Assembly (NCBI RefSeq): GCF_006783905.1 | Contig: NZ_VFPE01000002.1 | Coordinates: 1 to 64,000 of the forward strand | Source: Microbacterium kyungheense | Lineage (GTDB): Bacteria > Actinomycetota > Actinomycetes > Actinomycetales > Microbacteriaceae | Direction of reading: 5' to 3' | Length of the DNA: 64,000 nucleotides | Shown: positions 1 to 8,163 of the stretch, in pieces | Layout: every line of letters starts with the position of its first letter | How positions within the stretch are numbered: the stretch's first letter is position 1 | The notes under the pieces: generated by a model | Told to the model about the DNA's origin: nothing | Databases searched by the model: none | Seen by the model: only the letters and a program-made list of their open reading frames with translations | Program-made: the position numbers and the translations under genes

Positions 1-805
1 AGCCGACCTTGCCCTGGGCGACGGCCGTCTGCTCCAGCGGCACCGTCGTGGTGAGCGCCTCGGGATCGACTGCGCCGTCCTTCGCGAGGTCGGTGATGAA
101 CGACAGTGCCTCTTCGCCCTCGTCGCTGTCGAAGCCGACGTCGCCGTCCTTGGTGAAGACCTGCCCGCCTGCCTGCCACAGAAGGGGGTAGTAGGTCATG
201 TTGAGCGTCATCTCGGGCGCGGCCGGATAGTTGAGGACGTACAGCCCCTTCTCGGTGAACTTCGGCGCGATCTCTCGCACGTCGTCCCACGTCTTCGGGT
301 AATCGGTGACCCCGGCCTGCTCGAAGACCGCTGCGTTGCACAGCAGCGGGAGGGCGCTGGTGAGGATCGGCGCGCCCAGCAGGTCGCCGTCGATCGTCGC
401 GGACTTCTTCACGTTGGGCAGCAGCTCGTCCTGACGGTCCTTGCTGAGCAGGTCGTTGAGGGGCTGGATCGACTTCTGGTAGGCCGCGAGCTGGTCGGGG
501 ATCAGGTACACGAGGTCCGGGCCCTTGCCGGCCGCGATGGCGGTCTGCAGCGCCTCGTCGCGGTTGGCCCACGGGAAGATCTCGTAGTCGACCGTGATGT
601 CGTCGTGGTCCTTCTCGAACGCCGCGATGGTGTCGTCCCAGAACTGCTTGTGGGTCGCCTCGTCCGCGATGACGGGGTACAGCCAGACGGTGACCTTCTG
701 CTCGCCCGAGGACTCCCCGCCGCCACCGCTCCCGGCGGAACAGCCCGCCAGGAGTGCGATTGCGGCGGCGCCTGCGGCGAGGGCCGTGAACTTGCTGACG
801 CGCAT
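1..805 (-). CDS. ABC transporter sugar-binding lipoprotein (3' end cut by window)
   Basis: Extracellular solute-binding protein of the sugar ABC importer type (family 1); it would sit on the outer face of the membrane and deliver a carbohydrate to a permease pair. About 268 codons are present and the C-terminus lies beyond base 1. The start is the ATG at 805, preceded by AAAGGAG. Residues 1-22 form a lipoprotein signal ending in the lipobox LLAGC, followed by a Gly/Ser linker and the mature domain beginning VTVWLYPV. It is divergent from the ROK repressor gene, which suggests that repressor controls it. The substrate cannot be read from the sequence. Confidence 0.9.
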   Translation of the reverse strand, partial: MRVSKFTALAAGAAAIALLAGCSAGSGGGGESSGEQKVTVWLYPVIADEATHKQFWDDTIAAFEKDHDDITVDYEIFPWANRDEALQTAIAAGKGPDLVYLIPDQLAAYQKSIQPLNDLLSKDRQDELLPNVKKSATIDGDLLGAPILTSALPLLCNAAVFEQAGVTDYPKTWDDVREIAPKFTEKGLYVLNYPAAPEMTLNMTYYPLLWQAGGQVFTKDGDVGFDSDEGEEALSFITDLAKDGAVDPEALTTTVPLEQTAVAQGKVG

Positions 806-844
806 GGTGCTCCTTTGCTAGAACCGTGCAGGGGGTTGTCGGCC

Positions 845-875
845 ATTATGACACTCGAGTGTGATATTCCGTCAA
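845..875 (-). promoter_or_regulatory. Promoter with embedded palindromic operator for the binding-protein gene
   Basis: On the minus strand TTGACG (875-870) and CATAAT (850-845) are separated by 19 bases. Within this lies a perfect 12-bp palindrome, ACACTCGAGTGT (851-862). It extends to imperfect 12-base half-sites over 845-868 with 10 of 12 positions matching. A repressor bound here would block polymerase. The divergent ROK regulator is the obvious candidate, but that link is inferred. Confidence 0.65.
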
Positions 876-1008
876 GCACCGAGTATGACGTTCTCGCAAC
901 GAATGTGTTACCTGCGGCGCATTCCGAGTGCCCGCACGTTCCCTATTTCGGGAATGAGCTGTGCTATTTTGTTGACACCCGACGGCGAGGACGACGAGAG
1001 GAGGGGCG

Positions 1009-2190
1009 ATGACGATCCCGGTTCAGACATCGATCGCCGCCCGCGCTGCGCTGCAGCTTCGTGACGGCGGCCCTGCGACGGTCAATGAGCTGGCGGTGAT
1101 GCTGGGCCTGTCGCGCACCTCCGTCGAGAACGCCGTCGCCGCTCTCGGCGAGGCCGGCGTGATCGTGGAGGCGCCCGCGGTCTTCGCCCGCGGCGCCGGT
1201 CGCCCCGCGCGCCGCTACGCGTTCGACGCGGACGCCGGCGCCGTCGTCGGCGTCGACATCGGGGCTGCCAGCGTGCGCGTGACGATCGCCGATCTCGGCG
1301 GACGCGTGCTCGCCCACCAGACCTTCCCCGGCGTCTCGGAGGAGCGGGACGGCGCGTCCAAGCTCGCCGCCGTGATCGCCGACCTGCGCCGGGCGCTCTC
1401 CGAAGCCGGTCTGCCGTTCTCGCGTGTGCGCGCGATCGGCGTCGCCCTTCCTGGCATCGTCGACGACGCCGGGCGGGTCACCGCGTCCGTCGTCATCCCC
1501 GACTGGTCGGGGATCGACATCGGCTCGCATCTGCGGCAGGCGTTCGGCTGCCCCGTCGCGGTCGACAACGGCGTCCGCCTGGCGGCCGTCGCCGAGCACC
1601 ATCTGGGTGTGGCGCAGCTCGTCGACGACGTTCTGTACCTGTCGGTGGGCAATCGCATCGCGATGGGCCTGATCCTCGGCGGCGAGCCGCGGCGCGGCAT
1701 CCACAACGCGGCCGGCGACATCGGCAGGCTCGCGTTCCGCGGGCTCGACACCGAGACGGGCCAGATCTCGTGGCGCACCGGACAGACCGCCGCTGACGTG
1801 TTCGAGCGGGCGCGGGCCGGAGATGAGGCCTCCGTCGCCGAGATCGACGCGTTCGTCACTGAGCTGGCGCACGGCATCGCGACACTCGTGCTGACCGTCG
1901 ACCCCGCGATGATCGTGATCGGCGGCGGGCTCTCGGCCGCGCACGGGCAGTTGCTGGATCCGCTGCGCGAGCGACTGCAGCGCTTCATCGGACTGCCGTT
2001 CCAGGTGCCGATCGCCGAGGCGCGGCTGGGTGCCGAGGCCGCGGCGCACGGCGCGCTCGTGCACGCCTTCACGCGTCATTCGACCTCCGTGTACGGCATC
2101 GAGGGGCTTCCGATCCCCTCGGTGACGCCGCTCACCCCCGACGGATCGGCCACGCGGACCGATCCGCTTCTTCTCGAGGAGACCATGTGA
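1009..2190 (+). CDS. ROK family transcriptional regulator
   Basis: Likely sugar-responsive repressor of 393 aa. Residues about 10-55 form a winged helix-turn-helix (VNELAVMLGLSRTSVENAV) and the rest is a ROK sugar-kinase fold starting VVGVDIGAASVRVTIAD, with the phosphate loop region VIGGGLSAAHG near residue 305. The start ATG follows AGGAGGGGCG. The Cys-rich zinc motif usual in ROK proteins (CxCGxxGCxE) is absent: after NAAGDIGRLAFRG the sequence has no cysteines. It heads the catabolic run and overlaps the next gene by GTGA, so it is probably co-transcribed with the genes it regulates. Confidence 0.88.
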   Translation: MTIPVQTSIAARAALQLRDGGPATVNELAVMLGLSRTSVENAVAALGEAGVIVEAPAVFARGAGRPARRYAFDADAGAVVGVDIGAASVRVTIADLGGRVLAHQTFPGVSEERDGASKLAAVIADLRRALSEAGLPFSRVRAIGVALPGIVDDAGRVTASVVIPDWSGIDIGSHLRQAFGCPVAVDNGVRLAAVAEHHLGVAQLVDDVLYLSVGNRIAMGLILGGEPRRGIHNAAGDIGRLAFRGLDTETGQISWRTGQTAADVFERARAGDEASVAEIDAFVTELAHGIATLVLTVDPAMIVIGGGLSAAHGQLLDPLRERLQRFIGLPFQVPIAEARLGAEAAAHGALVHAFTRHSTSVYGIEGLPIPSVTPLTPDGSATRTDPLLLEETM

Positions 2191-3182
2191 CCAGGTTGCG
2201 CGTCGGAATGATCGGCGCCGGCGGGATCTCGCACGTCCATGCGGACGCCTGGCGGGCGCTCGGCGCGGACGCATACGTGACATCGTTGCAGGGCGCCGAG
2301 GCTCTCGCCGAGGAGTACGGCTTCCAGGTCGTCGGCGACGTCGACGCTCTGCTGGAGCTCGTCGAGGTCGTCGACATCGTCACGCCCAGCAGCTCGCACG
2401 CGGCCCTCGCGCTGCGGGCCATCGCCGCGGGGCGCCACGTCATCTGCGAGAAGCCGCTCGCACCGACCGCAGAGGAGGCGATGCGCGTCGCCGACGCCGC
2501 GGCCGATGCGGACGTGCGCCTGTTCCCTGCGCATGTCGTGCGCTACTTCGGCGAGTACCTGCGGATCAAGGAGGCGATCGACGCGGGCCGACTCGGCGAG
2601 CTCGCCGTGCAGCGCTTCAGCAGGGCGGGGTCCGCACCCGCGGCACCGTGGTTCTTCCGTGAGAGCGCCGGGGGCGGCCTGATCCGCGACCTCATGATCC
2701 ACGACATCGACCAGGCGGTGTGGTTCGCCGGGCCGGTGGCGTCCGTGTACGCCGTGCAGAACCCCCCGACCGTCGACGACATCGTCCCGGCTCCCGTCAC
2801 CGCGCACGTCGTGCTCACGCACCGCAGCGGGGTCATCAGTCACCTGCACGCGAGCTGGGCCGCCCCGGGCATGCCGTTCCGCACCAGCGTGTCGGTGTCG
2901 GGGTCTGCCGGGCGCATGGCCTACGACAGCGCCGACGACCGCGTGAGCCGCACCGACGCCGTGCTGCCCGACGAGGTCACGGACTACCTGCCGCCGATGT
3001 CGCCGCTGGAGAGCCCGTACTACCTCGAGATCGCCGACTTCGTCGCGGCGCTCGCATCGGGGGATGAGGCGCGGGTGACGCCGGCCGAAGGCGTCGAGGC
3101 CGTCGCGATCGCCGAGGCCGCGTACGCGTCGATCGCGTCCGGTGCGCCCGTCGGTCTCGGCGCGATGGAGGTCGTCCGATGA
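2187..3182 (+). CDS. Gfo/Idh/MocA family NAD(P)-dependent oxidoreductase (first copy)
   Basis: Probable NAD(P)-dependent dehydrogenase of a sugar, inositol or sugar-derived substrate, 331 aa. The N-terminal Rossmann motif is GMIGAGGISHVHA (residues 7-19), and the family EKP motif (CEKPLAPTAEEA) is near residue 92. The C-terminal alpha/beta domain carries LIRDLMIHDID, whose histidine is a usual catalytic position. The GTG start at 2187 overlaps the ROK stop (GTGA) and is preceded by GAGGA, so translation is coupled. A second family member follows directly, suggesting two sequential or paired oxidation/reduction steps. The substrate is unknown. Confidence 0.9.
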   Translation: MTRLRVGMIGAGGISHVHADAWRALGADAYVTSLQGAEALAEEYGFQVVGDVDALLELVEVVDIVTPSSSHAALALRAIAAGRHVICEKPLAPTAEEAMRVADAAADADVRLFPAHVVRYFGEYLRIKEAIDAGRLGELAVQRFSRAGSAPAAPWFFRESAGGGLIRDLMIHDIDQAVWFAGPVASVYAVQNPPTVDDIVPAPVTAHVVLTHRSGVISHLHASWAAPGMPFRTSVSVSGSAGRMAYDSADDRVSRTDAVLPDEVTDYLPPMSPLESPYYLEIADFVAALASGDEARVTPAEGVEAVAIAEAAYASIASGAPVGLGAMEVVR

Positions 3183-4204
3183 CCGCGGTGCGGCCGCTGC
3201 GCGTGGCGGTGCTCTCGTTCGCCCACACGCACGCCCTCAGTTACGTGCAGGCGCTCAAGGCTATGCCGGGCGTCGAGCTCATCGCCACCGATCCGGACGC
3301 CGCGAGCGCTCCCGACGCTGCGCCACGGGGCGCCGAGCTCGCCGCCGAACTCGGCGTCTCGTACGTCGACGGATACGACGAGGCGTTCGCCTGGGGTCCC
3401 GATGCCGTCCTCGTCGCGGCGGAGAATGCCCGGCACCGTGATCTCGTCGAGCGTGCTGCGGCCGCGGGTGCGCACGTGCTGTGCGAGAAGCCGCTTGCGA
3501 CCACTGTCGAGGACGCCGAGGCGATGCGGGATGCCTGTGACCGGGCCGGCGTGATCCTCATGGTCGCCTACCCCGTGCGGTTCGCGCCGTCGTTCCGGGA
3601 TGCCTCCGCCCAGCTGCGCAGCGGCCGCCTCGGCCGCGTGCTCGGCGTGACGGGCATCAACAACGGCAAGCTCCCGCAGGACCGCGCGTGGTTCACCGAC
3701 CCTGCGCTCGCCGGCGGCGGGGCGCTCGTCGACCATGTGGTGCACTGCGCCGACCTGCTCGACGAACTCCTCGGTGAGCGCCCTCGGGCGGTGCGCGCCG
3801 TGTCGAACGGCGCGCTCTACGCAGATCGGGACCTGCCGGTCGAGACCGGCGGGCTCGTCACGCTGCAGTACCCGTCCGGCGTGATCGCGACGATCGACTG
3901 CTCGTGGAGCTGGCCGGTGTCCTCACCCACGTGGGGCGGCCTCACCCTCCAGGTCGTGGCGGAGCGCGGCACGGTGACTGTGAGCCCGTTCGCACAGGGC
4001 GTCGCCGGTCACGATGCGCGCGGCGAGACGTGGGACCCCGTCGGCGCAGACCTCGACGCCCTGCTGCTCGCCGAGTTCGTCGCGGCCGTGCGCGACGGGC
4101 GCCGGCCGCAGCCCGATGCCGGTGTCGGCATCCGCACGGTCGAGATCGTGAAGGCCGCCCAGGCCTCGGCGGCGAGCGGCGGCGACGTCGTCGTGCTGAG
4201 CTGA
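3179..4204 (+). CDS. Gfo/Idh/MocA family NAD(P)-dependent oxidoreductase (second copy)
   Basis: Second dehydrogenase of the same superfamily, 341 aa, clearly diverged from its neighbour. The N-terminus RVAVLSFAHTHALSYVQAL replaces the classic GxGxxG, as in a subgroup of this family. The EKP motif is intact (LCEKPLATTVEDAEAM, about residue 100), and GGGALVDHVVHCADLL matches the catalytic-histidine helix. It overlaps the previous gene by ATGA. The weak glycine motif leaves open altered cofactor binding. Its role in the same pathway is inferred from coupling. Confidence 0.88.
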   Translation: MTAVRPLRVAVLSFAHTHALSYVQALKAMPGVELIATDPDAASAPDAAPRGAELAAELGVSYVDGYDEAFAWGPDAVLVAAENARHRDLVERAAAAGAHVLCEKPLATTVEDAEAMRDACDRAGVILMVAYPVRFAPSFRDASAQLRSGRLGRVLGVTGINNGKLPQDRAWFTDPALAGGGALVDHVVHCADLLDELLGERPRAVRAVSNGALYADRDLPVETGGLVTLQYPSGVIATIDCSWSWPVSSPTWGGLTLQVVAERGTVTVSPFAQGVAGHDARGETWDPVGADLDALLLAEFVAAVRDGRRPQPDAGVGIRTVEIVKAAQASAASGGDVVVLS

Positions 4205-4219
4205 CGGCGGGGCCCCGAC

Positions 4220-5437
4220 ATGCCGCACCCCACCGGGACCGACAGCTGGCGGACGCGCGCGCTCGCCGTGATGCCGGTCGGCTCCAGCACCAACTCGAAG
4301 GCGCCGACCCTGCTGCCCGAAGAACCCGAGGTCATCGTCCGCGGGAGCGGCGGGCGCGTGTTCGACGACCGCGGCCGCGAGTTCATCGACTTTCGCTGCG
4401 CGCTCGGGCCGATCACCCTCGGCTACGCGGATCCGAGAGTGGATGCCGCGATCCGCGCGCAGCTCGACGACGGCATCCTCTTCGGCCACCCGCATCCGCT
4501 CGAGACGACGACGGCGGAGCTGTTCTGCTCGATCGTCCCCGGCGCGGAGGCCGCCCGCTTCCTCAAGACGGGCGGTGAGGCGCTCGCCGCGGTGATCCGC
4601 ATCGCGCGCGCGTACACGGGCCGCGACCGGGTGGTGCAGATCGGCTACAACGGGTGGCTGAACTCGCTCGCCGCGGGGGCCCGGGTGCTGCCCGGCTCGT
4701 CGACCGCATCCGTCCCCGGGGTGCCGGCCGCTCTCGCGCGGCTGCATCACGCCGTCGATTGGGACGATCGCGCCACCCTCGACGCGCTGTTCGCCGACCA
4801 CGGAGCCGACATCGCCGTGATCCTCGTCGCCGCGGACTATCCGTCGATCCCCGAGGCGGCGGGCTTCTACGCCTACCTGCGCGAGCTGACCGACCGACAC
4901 GGTGCCTTGCTCGCCTACGACGAGATGGTCACCGGGTTTCGGGTGGCGCTGGGCGGCATGGCTCAGGCGACTGGCGTCGTGCCCGACCTCGCGGTGTACG
5001 GCAAGGGGGTCGCCAACGGCATGCCGCTGTCGGTCTACGCCGGGCGCCGCGATGTGCTGGCGGTGCTCGACCGCGGCGAGGTCGTCGTCACCTCGACCTA
5101 CGGCGGCGAGACGCTGTCGCTGGCCGCCGCGACGACGACCATGACGATCATGCGCGACGAGGACGTGCCCGGCAGGCTCCGGCAGCTGGGCGCCGCTCTG
5201 CAGGGCGGTCTCAACGACCTGTTCGCCCGCGAAGGTGTGGCGCTGCGGCTGGCCGGCCACCCCGCGTGCCCGCAGCTCGTCGGCGACGGGGCCGTGATCG
5301 AGCGGTTCCTGCGCGCCTCGTTCGCCGAAGGCGTGTCGTTCTACCGTGTCGTCTACGTGAACGCCGCCCACACCGATGACGACCTCGCTGAGGCGCTCCG
5401 CCGGGCGGGCCGCGCGTGCGAGGCGATCCGCCGATGA
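4220..5437 (+). CDS. Class III PLP-dependent aminotransferase, glutamate-1-semialdehyde aminomutase-like
   Basis: 405-aa fold-type I aminotransferase. The PLP lysine is K262 in AVYGKGVANGMPLS, and the cofactor aspartate lies in LAYDEMVTGFR. The segment STYGGETLSLAA matches the phosphate-contacting region of the GSA-aminomutase group. This group also includes many catabolic transaminases, and the gene lies inside a dehydrogenase/amidohydrolase run with no haem genes nearby, so a role in haem synthesis is unlikely. It begins 16 bases after the preceding stop and overlaps the next gene by ATGA. It may transaminate a keto or aldehyde intermediate made by the dehydrogenases; that is inference. Confidence 0.87.
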   Translation: MPHPTGTDSWRTRALAVMPVGSSTNSKAPTLLPEEPEVIVRGSGGRVFDDRGREFIDFRCALGPITLGYADPRVDAAIRAQLDDGILFGHPHPLETTTAELFCSIVPGAEAARFLKTGGEALAAVIRIARAYTGRDRVVQIGYNGWLNSLAAGARVLPGSSTASVPGVPAALARLHHAVDWDDRATLDALFADHGADIAVILVAADYPSIPEAAGFYAYLRELTDRHGALLAYDEMVTGFRVALGGMAQATGVVPDLAVYGKGVANGMPLSVYAGRRDVLAVLDRGEVVVTSTYGGETLSLAAATTTMTIMRDEDVPGRLRQLGAALQGGLNDLFAREGVALRLAGHPACPQLVGDGAVIERFLRASFAEGVSFYRVVYVNAAHTDDDLAEALRRAGRACEAIRR

Positions 5438-6183
5438 CGGTCATCGACGCCCACACGCACCTGGACGCCGGCAGGTTCGACCCGCGCGTGTTCGAGCTCG
5501 GCGACCGGCTGGGCGTGGAGCAGTTCCTGTGCACCGACATCGGCGCGTTCGTGGCGCATCCCGCGATCGACGAGGTGCGTGAGATGAACCGCACGCTCGC
5601 CGGCGAGCTCCGGCGCCACCCCGAGCGGCTTCGCGGCTACTGCTACGTCAACCCGCGGTACGGCCGGGCGACGATGGACGACCTGCGCCGCAACGTCGAG
5701 GAGGAGGGGATGATCGGCATCAAGCTGTGGATCGCGACGCTCGCCGACGACCCGCTGTGCGACCCGATCCTGGAGTACGCCGCACAGCACCGGCTGATCG
5801 TGCTGGCGCACGCGTGGCGCAAGACCGTCGGTGGATTCCCTTATGAGTCGACGGCGGACCACATCGCGCGTGCAGCGGCACGGCATCCCGACGTCCGCTT
5901 CCTCATGGCGCACCTCGGCGGACAGCCGGAGTCCGCCGTCGACATGGTGCAGCCCCACCCGAACGTCATGGTCGACACGTCGGGCACGATCATCGGCGCG
6001 GGCGAGGTGGCGCTCGCCGTCGACCGCCTGGGCGCAGACCGCGTCGTCTTCGGCTCTGATCTGCATCACGTCGACCTGGTCGAGACCGTGGGCAAGGTCC
6101 TCGGGGCGGGCCTCGACGCCGAGGACGAACGACTCGTGTTCGGCGAGAACATCGAGCGCTGGCTCGCGGAGGTCGCCCGATGA
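5434..6183 (+). CDS. Amidohydrolase family 2 (TIM-barrel metal-dependent hydrolase)
   Basis: 249-aa member of the amidohydrolase-2/decarboxylase superfamily. The metal-binding HxH is at the N-terminus (VIDAHTHLD, residues 3-11), with further ligands likely in VLAHAW and FLMAHLGG and the closing aspartate in VVFGSDLHH. A GTG start six codons upstream is possible, but the ATG at 5434 overlaps the aminotransferase stop (ATGA) like every other junction in the operon, so it is preferred. The enzyme could hydrolyse a C-N or lactone bond or decarboxylate a carbohydrate-derived acid. Confidence 0.85.
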   Translation: MTVIDAHTHLDAGRFDPRVFELGDRLGVEQFLCTDIGAFVAHPAIDEVREMNRTLAGELRRHPERLRGYCYVNPRYGRATMDDLRRNVEEEGMIGIKLWIATLADDPLCDPILEYAAQHRLIVLAHAWRKTVGGFPYESTADHIARAAARHPDVRFLMAHLGGQPESAVDMVQPHPNVMVDTSGTIIGAGEVALAVDRLGADRVVFGSDLHHVDLVETVGKVLGAGLDAEDERLVFGENIERWLAEVAR

Positions 6184-6980
6184 TCTCGCGCGCGCGTGCG
6201 CTGCTCGCCGGGTTCGGCGAGCTCGGCGCGATCGACACCACGTGCCATCTGGGGCAGTGGCCGTACCGGCTCGCGGCGTGGGCGGACGCCGACCGGCTGC
6301 GCGCCTACGCCCGCGGCCACGGACTGCAGGCACTCTGGGTGTCGCATCTCGCCACGCTCACGGGGTTCGACACGCGAACCGGCAACGAGGCGCTGCGCCG
6401 CGCGTGCGGCGAAGACCCGCTGTTCCGCCTCTTCGCGGTGGTCGACCCGGCCGCCCCCACGTGGCGCCGCGAGCTCTCATGGGCAGCGGATGCCGGATTC
6501 GCGGGCGTGAGGCTGGCACCGGGCGATCACGGCACGGCGCCCGCGGCGCTCGGGCCGGTGCTGCACGAGGCGGCCGAGCACGGCCTTCCGGTGCAGATCC
6601 TGTTCCGCCTCGATGACCCGCGGGTCCGGCATCCCCGATCTCCCGCGCGCGACCCGCAGATCCACGAGCTCGCGGACGTGGTGCGCGAGGCGCCTGCTCA
6701 CCCGCTGGTGCTGAGCGGTCTCAACCGCCTGGATGCGCTCGAGCTGAGCCGGCATCTGGGTGATGAGGTGCCCGCGCACGTGCTGCTGGACCTGTGGCAC
6801 GTGAACGGTCCGACCTTCGTGGGTGACACGTGGGGGAGTGAGCCGGAACGATGGGTCTTCGGCAGCGGCTTCCCGGTGCAGACGCCGGAGGCGACGATGC
6901 TGCAGATCGTGGCGGCGGAGCTCGACGAGGCGGCGCGGGCGCGCATCGTCCGGGGCAACGCCGCGGCGATCGTGCCATGA
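6180..6980 (+). CDS. Amidohydrolase-like protein lacking the HxH metal motif
   Basis: 266-aa protein with the overall pattern of an amidohydrolase-2 barrel (IDTTCHLGQWPY at the N-terminus, WVFGSGFPVQTPE near the C-terminus). In place of HxH it has only TCHLG, and the closing aspartate of GSD is replaced in GSGFP. It overlaps the preceding intact amidohydrolase by ATGA. It may be a non-catalytic partner, or use different ligands. It is the last gene of the run before an unrelated leaderless gene. Confidence 0.75.
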   Translation: MISRARALLAGFGELGAIDTTCHLGQWPYRLAAWADADRLRAYARGHGLQALWVSHLATLTGFDTRTGNEALRRACGEDPLFRLFAVVDPAAPTWRRELSWAADAGFAGVRLAPGDHGTAPAALGPVLHEAAEHGLPVQILFRLDDPRVRHPRSPARDPQIHELADVVREAPAHPLVLSGLNRLDALELSRHLGDEVPAHVLLDLWHVNGPTFVGDTWGSEPERWVFGSGFPVQTPEATMLQIVAAELDEAARARIVRGNAAAIVP

Positions 6981-7022
6981 CACCGCCCCCGCCCCGGGGA
7001 CGGCCGGGCTTAGCCTGAGAGC

Positions 7023-7367
7023 ATGCACCGGATCTTCTCGCTGCCGTTCGCCTCGCTGTACCCGCTGTACGTCACGAAGGTGGAGAAGAAGGGGCGCACG
7101 ACCGCCGAGCTCGACGAGGTCATCGAGTGGCTCACCGGCTTCGACGATGCGCAGCTCGCCCAGCACATCGATGAGCAGACGACACTCGAGGACTTCTTCG
7201 CCGACGCCGACCTGAATCCGAACGCGTCGCTCATCACCGGCGTCATCTGCGGCGTGCGGGTCCAAGAGATCGAGGATCCTCTGATGCAGAGGATCCGGTA
7301 CCTGGACAAGCTCGTCGACGAGCTGGCGCGCGGCAAGGCGATGGACAAGATCCTCCGGACCCCCTGA
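7023..7367 (+). CDS. DUF2200 family protein
   Basis: 114-aa cytoplasmic protein of the DUF2200 family, recognised from the opening [18 protein letters not shown] and the conserved [19 protein letters not shown]. Function unknown. A -10 element TAGCCT (7011-7016) lies six bases before the ATG with no ribosome binding site, so the mRNA is probably leaderless. It converges with the ApbE gene, with only one base between the two stops. Confidence 0.88.
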   Translation: MHRIFSLPFASLYPLYVTKVEKKGRTTAELDEVIEWLTGFDDAQLAQHIDEQTTLEDFFADADLNPNASLITGVICGVRVQEIEDPLMQRIRYLDKLVDELARGKAMDKILRTP

Positions 7368-7368
7368 C

Positions 7369-8163
7369 TCAGCCTGCCCGCACGACCTCGACCTCGACCC
7401 CGTCGAGCCACCGGCGTACGCGCCCGTCGTCGGAGACGAGGATGCCGGTCGTCCGGCCCGCTCGGGCGATCCAGCCGAGCTCGTCGAACCCGGCGGCGAC
7501 CGCGGCGGTCGCCCATACGTCCGCGTGTGCGAGCCTCGCCGCGACGACGGTGGCCGACGCCGTCCCCACCGCGGGGACTCCCGATCGGGGGTCCACGATG
7601 TGCGTGCCGCGCTCGGTCGTGCCCGACGTCGCGACGGCGCCGTCGCGCACCGGCACCCTCGCGAGCACGCGCGACCTGTCGGCCGGATCGACCACCGCCA
7701 CGTTCCATGCCCAGTCCGCGTCCGGCGCGGTGAACAGCTGCAGGTCGCCTCCGGCGTTGATGCCCGCCGCGACGACGTCGCGACGTGCGGCGAGCGGGGC
7801 GAGATGCCTGCGTGCGGCCCGTTCCACGGCCCAGCCCTTCACGTACCCCGTGGGGTCGAAGACGCCCGACCACCACGCCGTGAACAGCCCGTCGGTGTCG
7901 GCCTCGGCCCGCGCGCACGCCTGGGCGACCTCGGCCACCCAGGGTGAGGCATCCCTCATCGACAGCTCCCCGCGCGCGATCCGCAGGATGTCGGATTCGT
8001 CGCGGTAGGGCGAGAACACGCGGTCGACCTCGCGCAGCTCGTCGAAGCAGGCCGTGGCCGCGCGCTCGACAGCGGCGCGGTCGGGATCGCCCATCACGTG
8101 CAGGCTGACCGCCGTGCCCATGATCTGCGCCACCTCGACGTGGCGGCGCGGCGCCGCGCTCAT
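7369..8163 (-). CDS. apbE: FAD:protein FMN transferase (ApbE family)
   Basis: 264-aa ApbE-type enzyme, which attaches FMN through a phosphoester bond to a threonine of target flavoproteins. Visible signatures are MGTAVSLHVMG at the N-terminus, FDPTGYVKGWAVE (the FAD-pocket segment), GINAGGDLQLF and the metal-binding GTTERGTHIVDPRSG. No signal peptide is evident, so it is probably cytoplasmic, with export of the modified partner or an uncleaved anchor. It overlaps the FMN-binding protein gene by ATGA; that protein carries the target motif, giving an enzyme-substrate pair. Confidence 0.92.
   Translation of the reverse strand: MSAAPRRHVEVAQIMGTAVSLHVMGDPDRAAVERAATACFDELREVDRVFSPYRDESDILRIARGELSMRDASPWVAEVAQACARAEADTDGLFTAWWSGVFDPTGYVKGWAVERAARRHLAPLAARRDVVAAGINAGGDLQLFTAPDADWAWNVAVVDPADRSRVLARVPVRDGAVATSGTTERGTHIVDPRSGVPAVGTASATVVAARLAHADVWATAAVAAGFDELGWIARAGRTTGILVSDDGRVRRWLDGVEVEVVRAG

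Noticed and set aside
964..2283. Long minus-strand ORFs opposite the ROK gene and other plus-strand genes
   Set aside because: They are Arg/Pro/Ala-rich antisense readings produced by high GC content, without starts or domains.
4220..5437. Calling the aminotransferase hemL
   Set aside because: The motifs fit the glutamate-1-semialdehyde group, but the catabolic operon context and absence of haem genes make a haem role unlikely.
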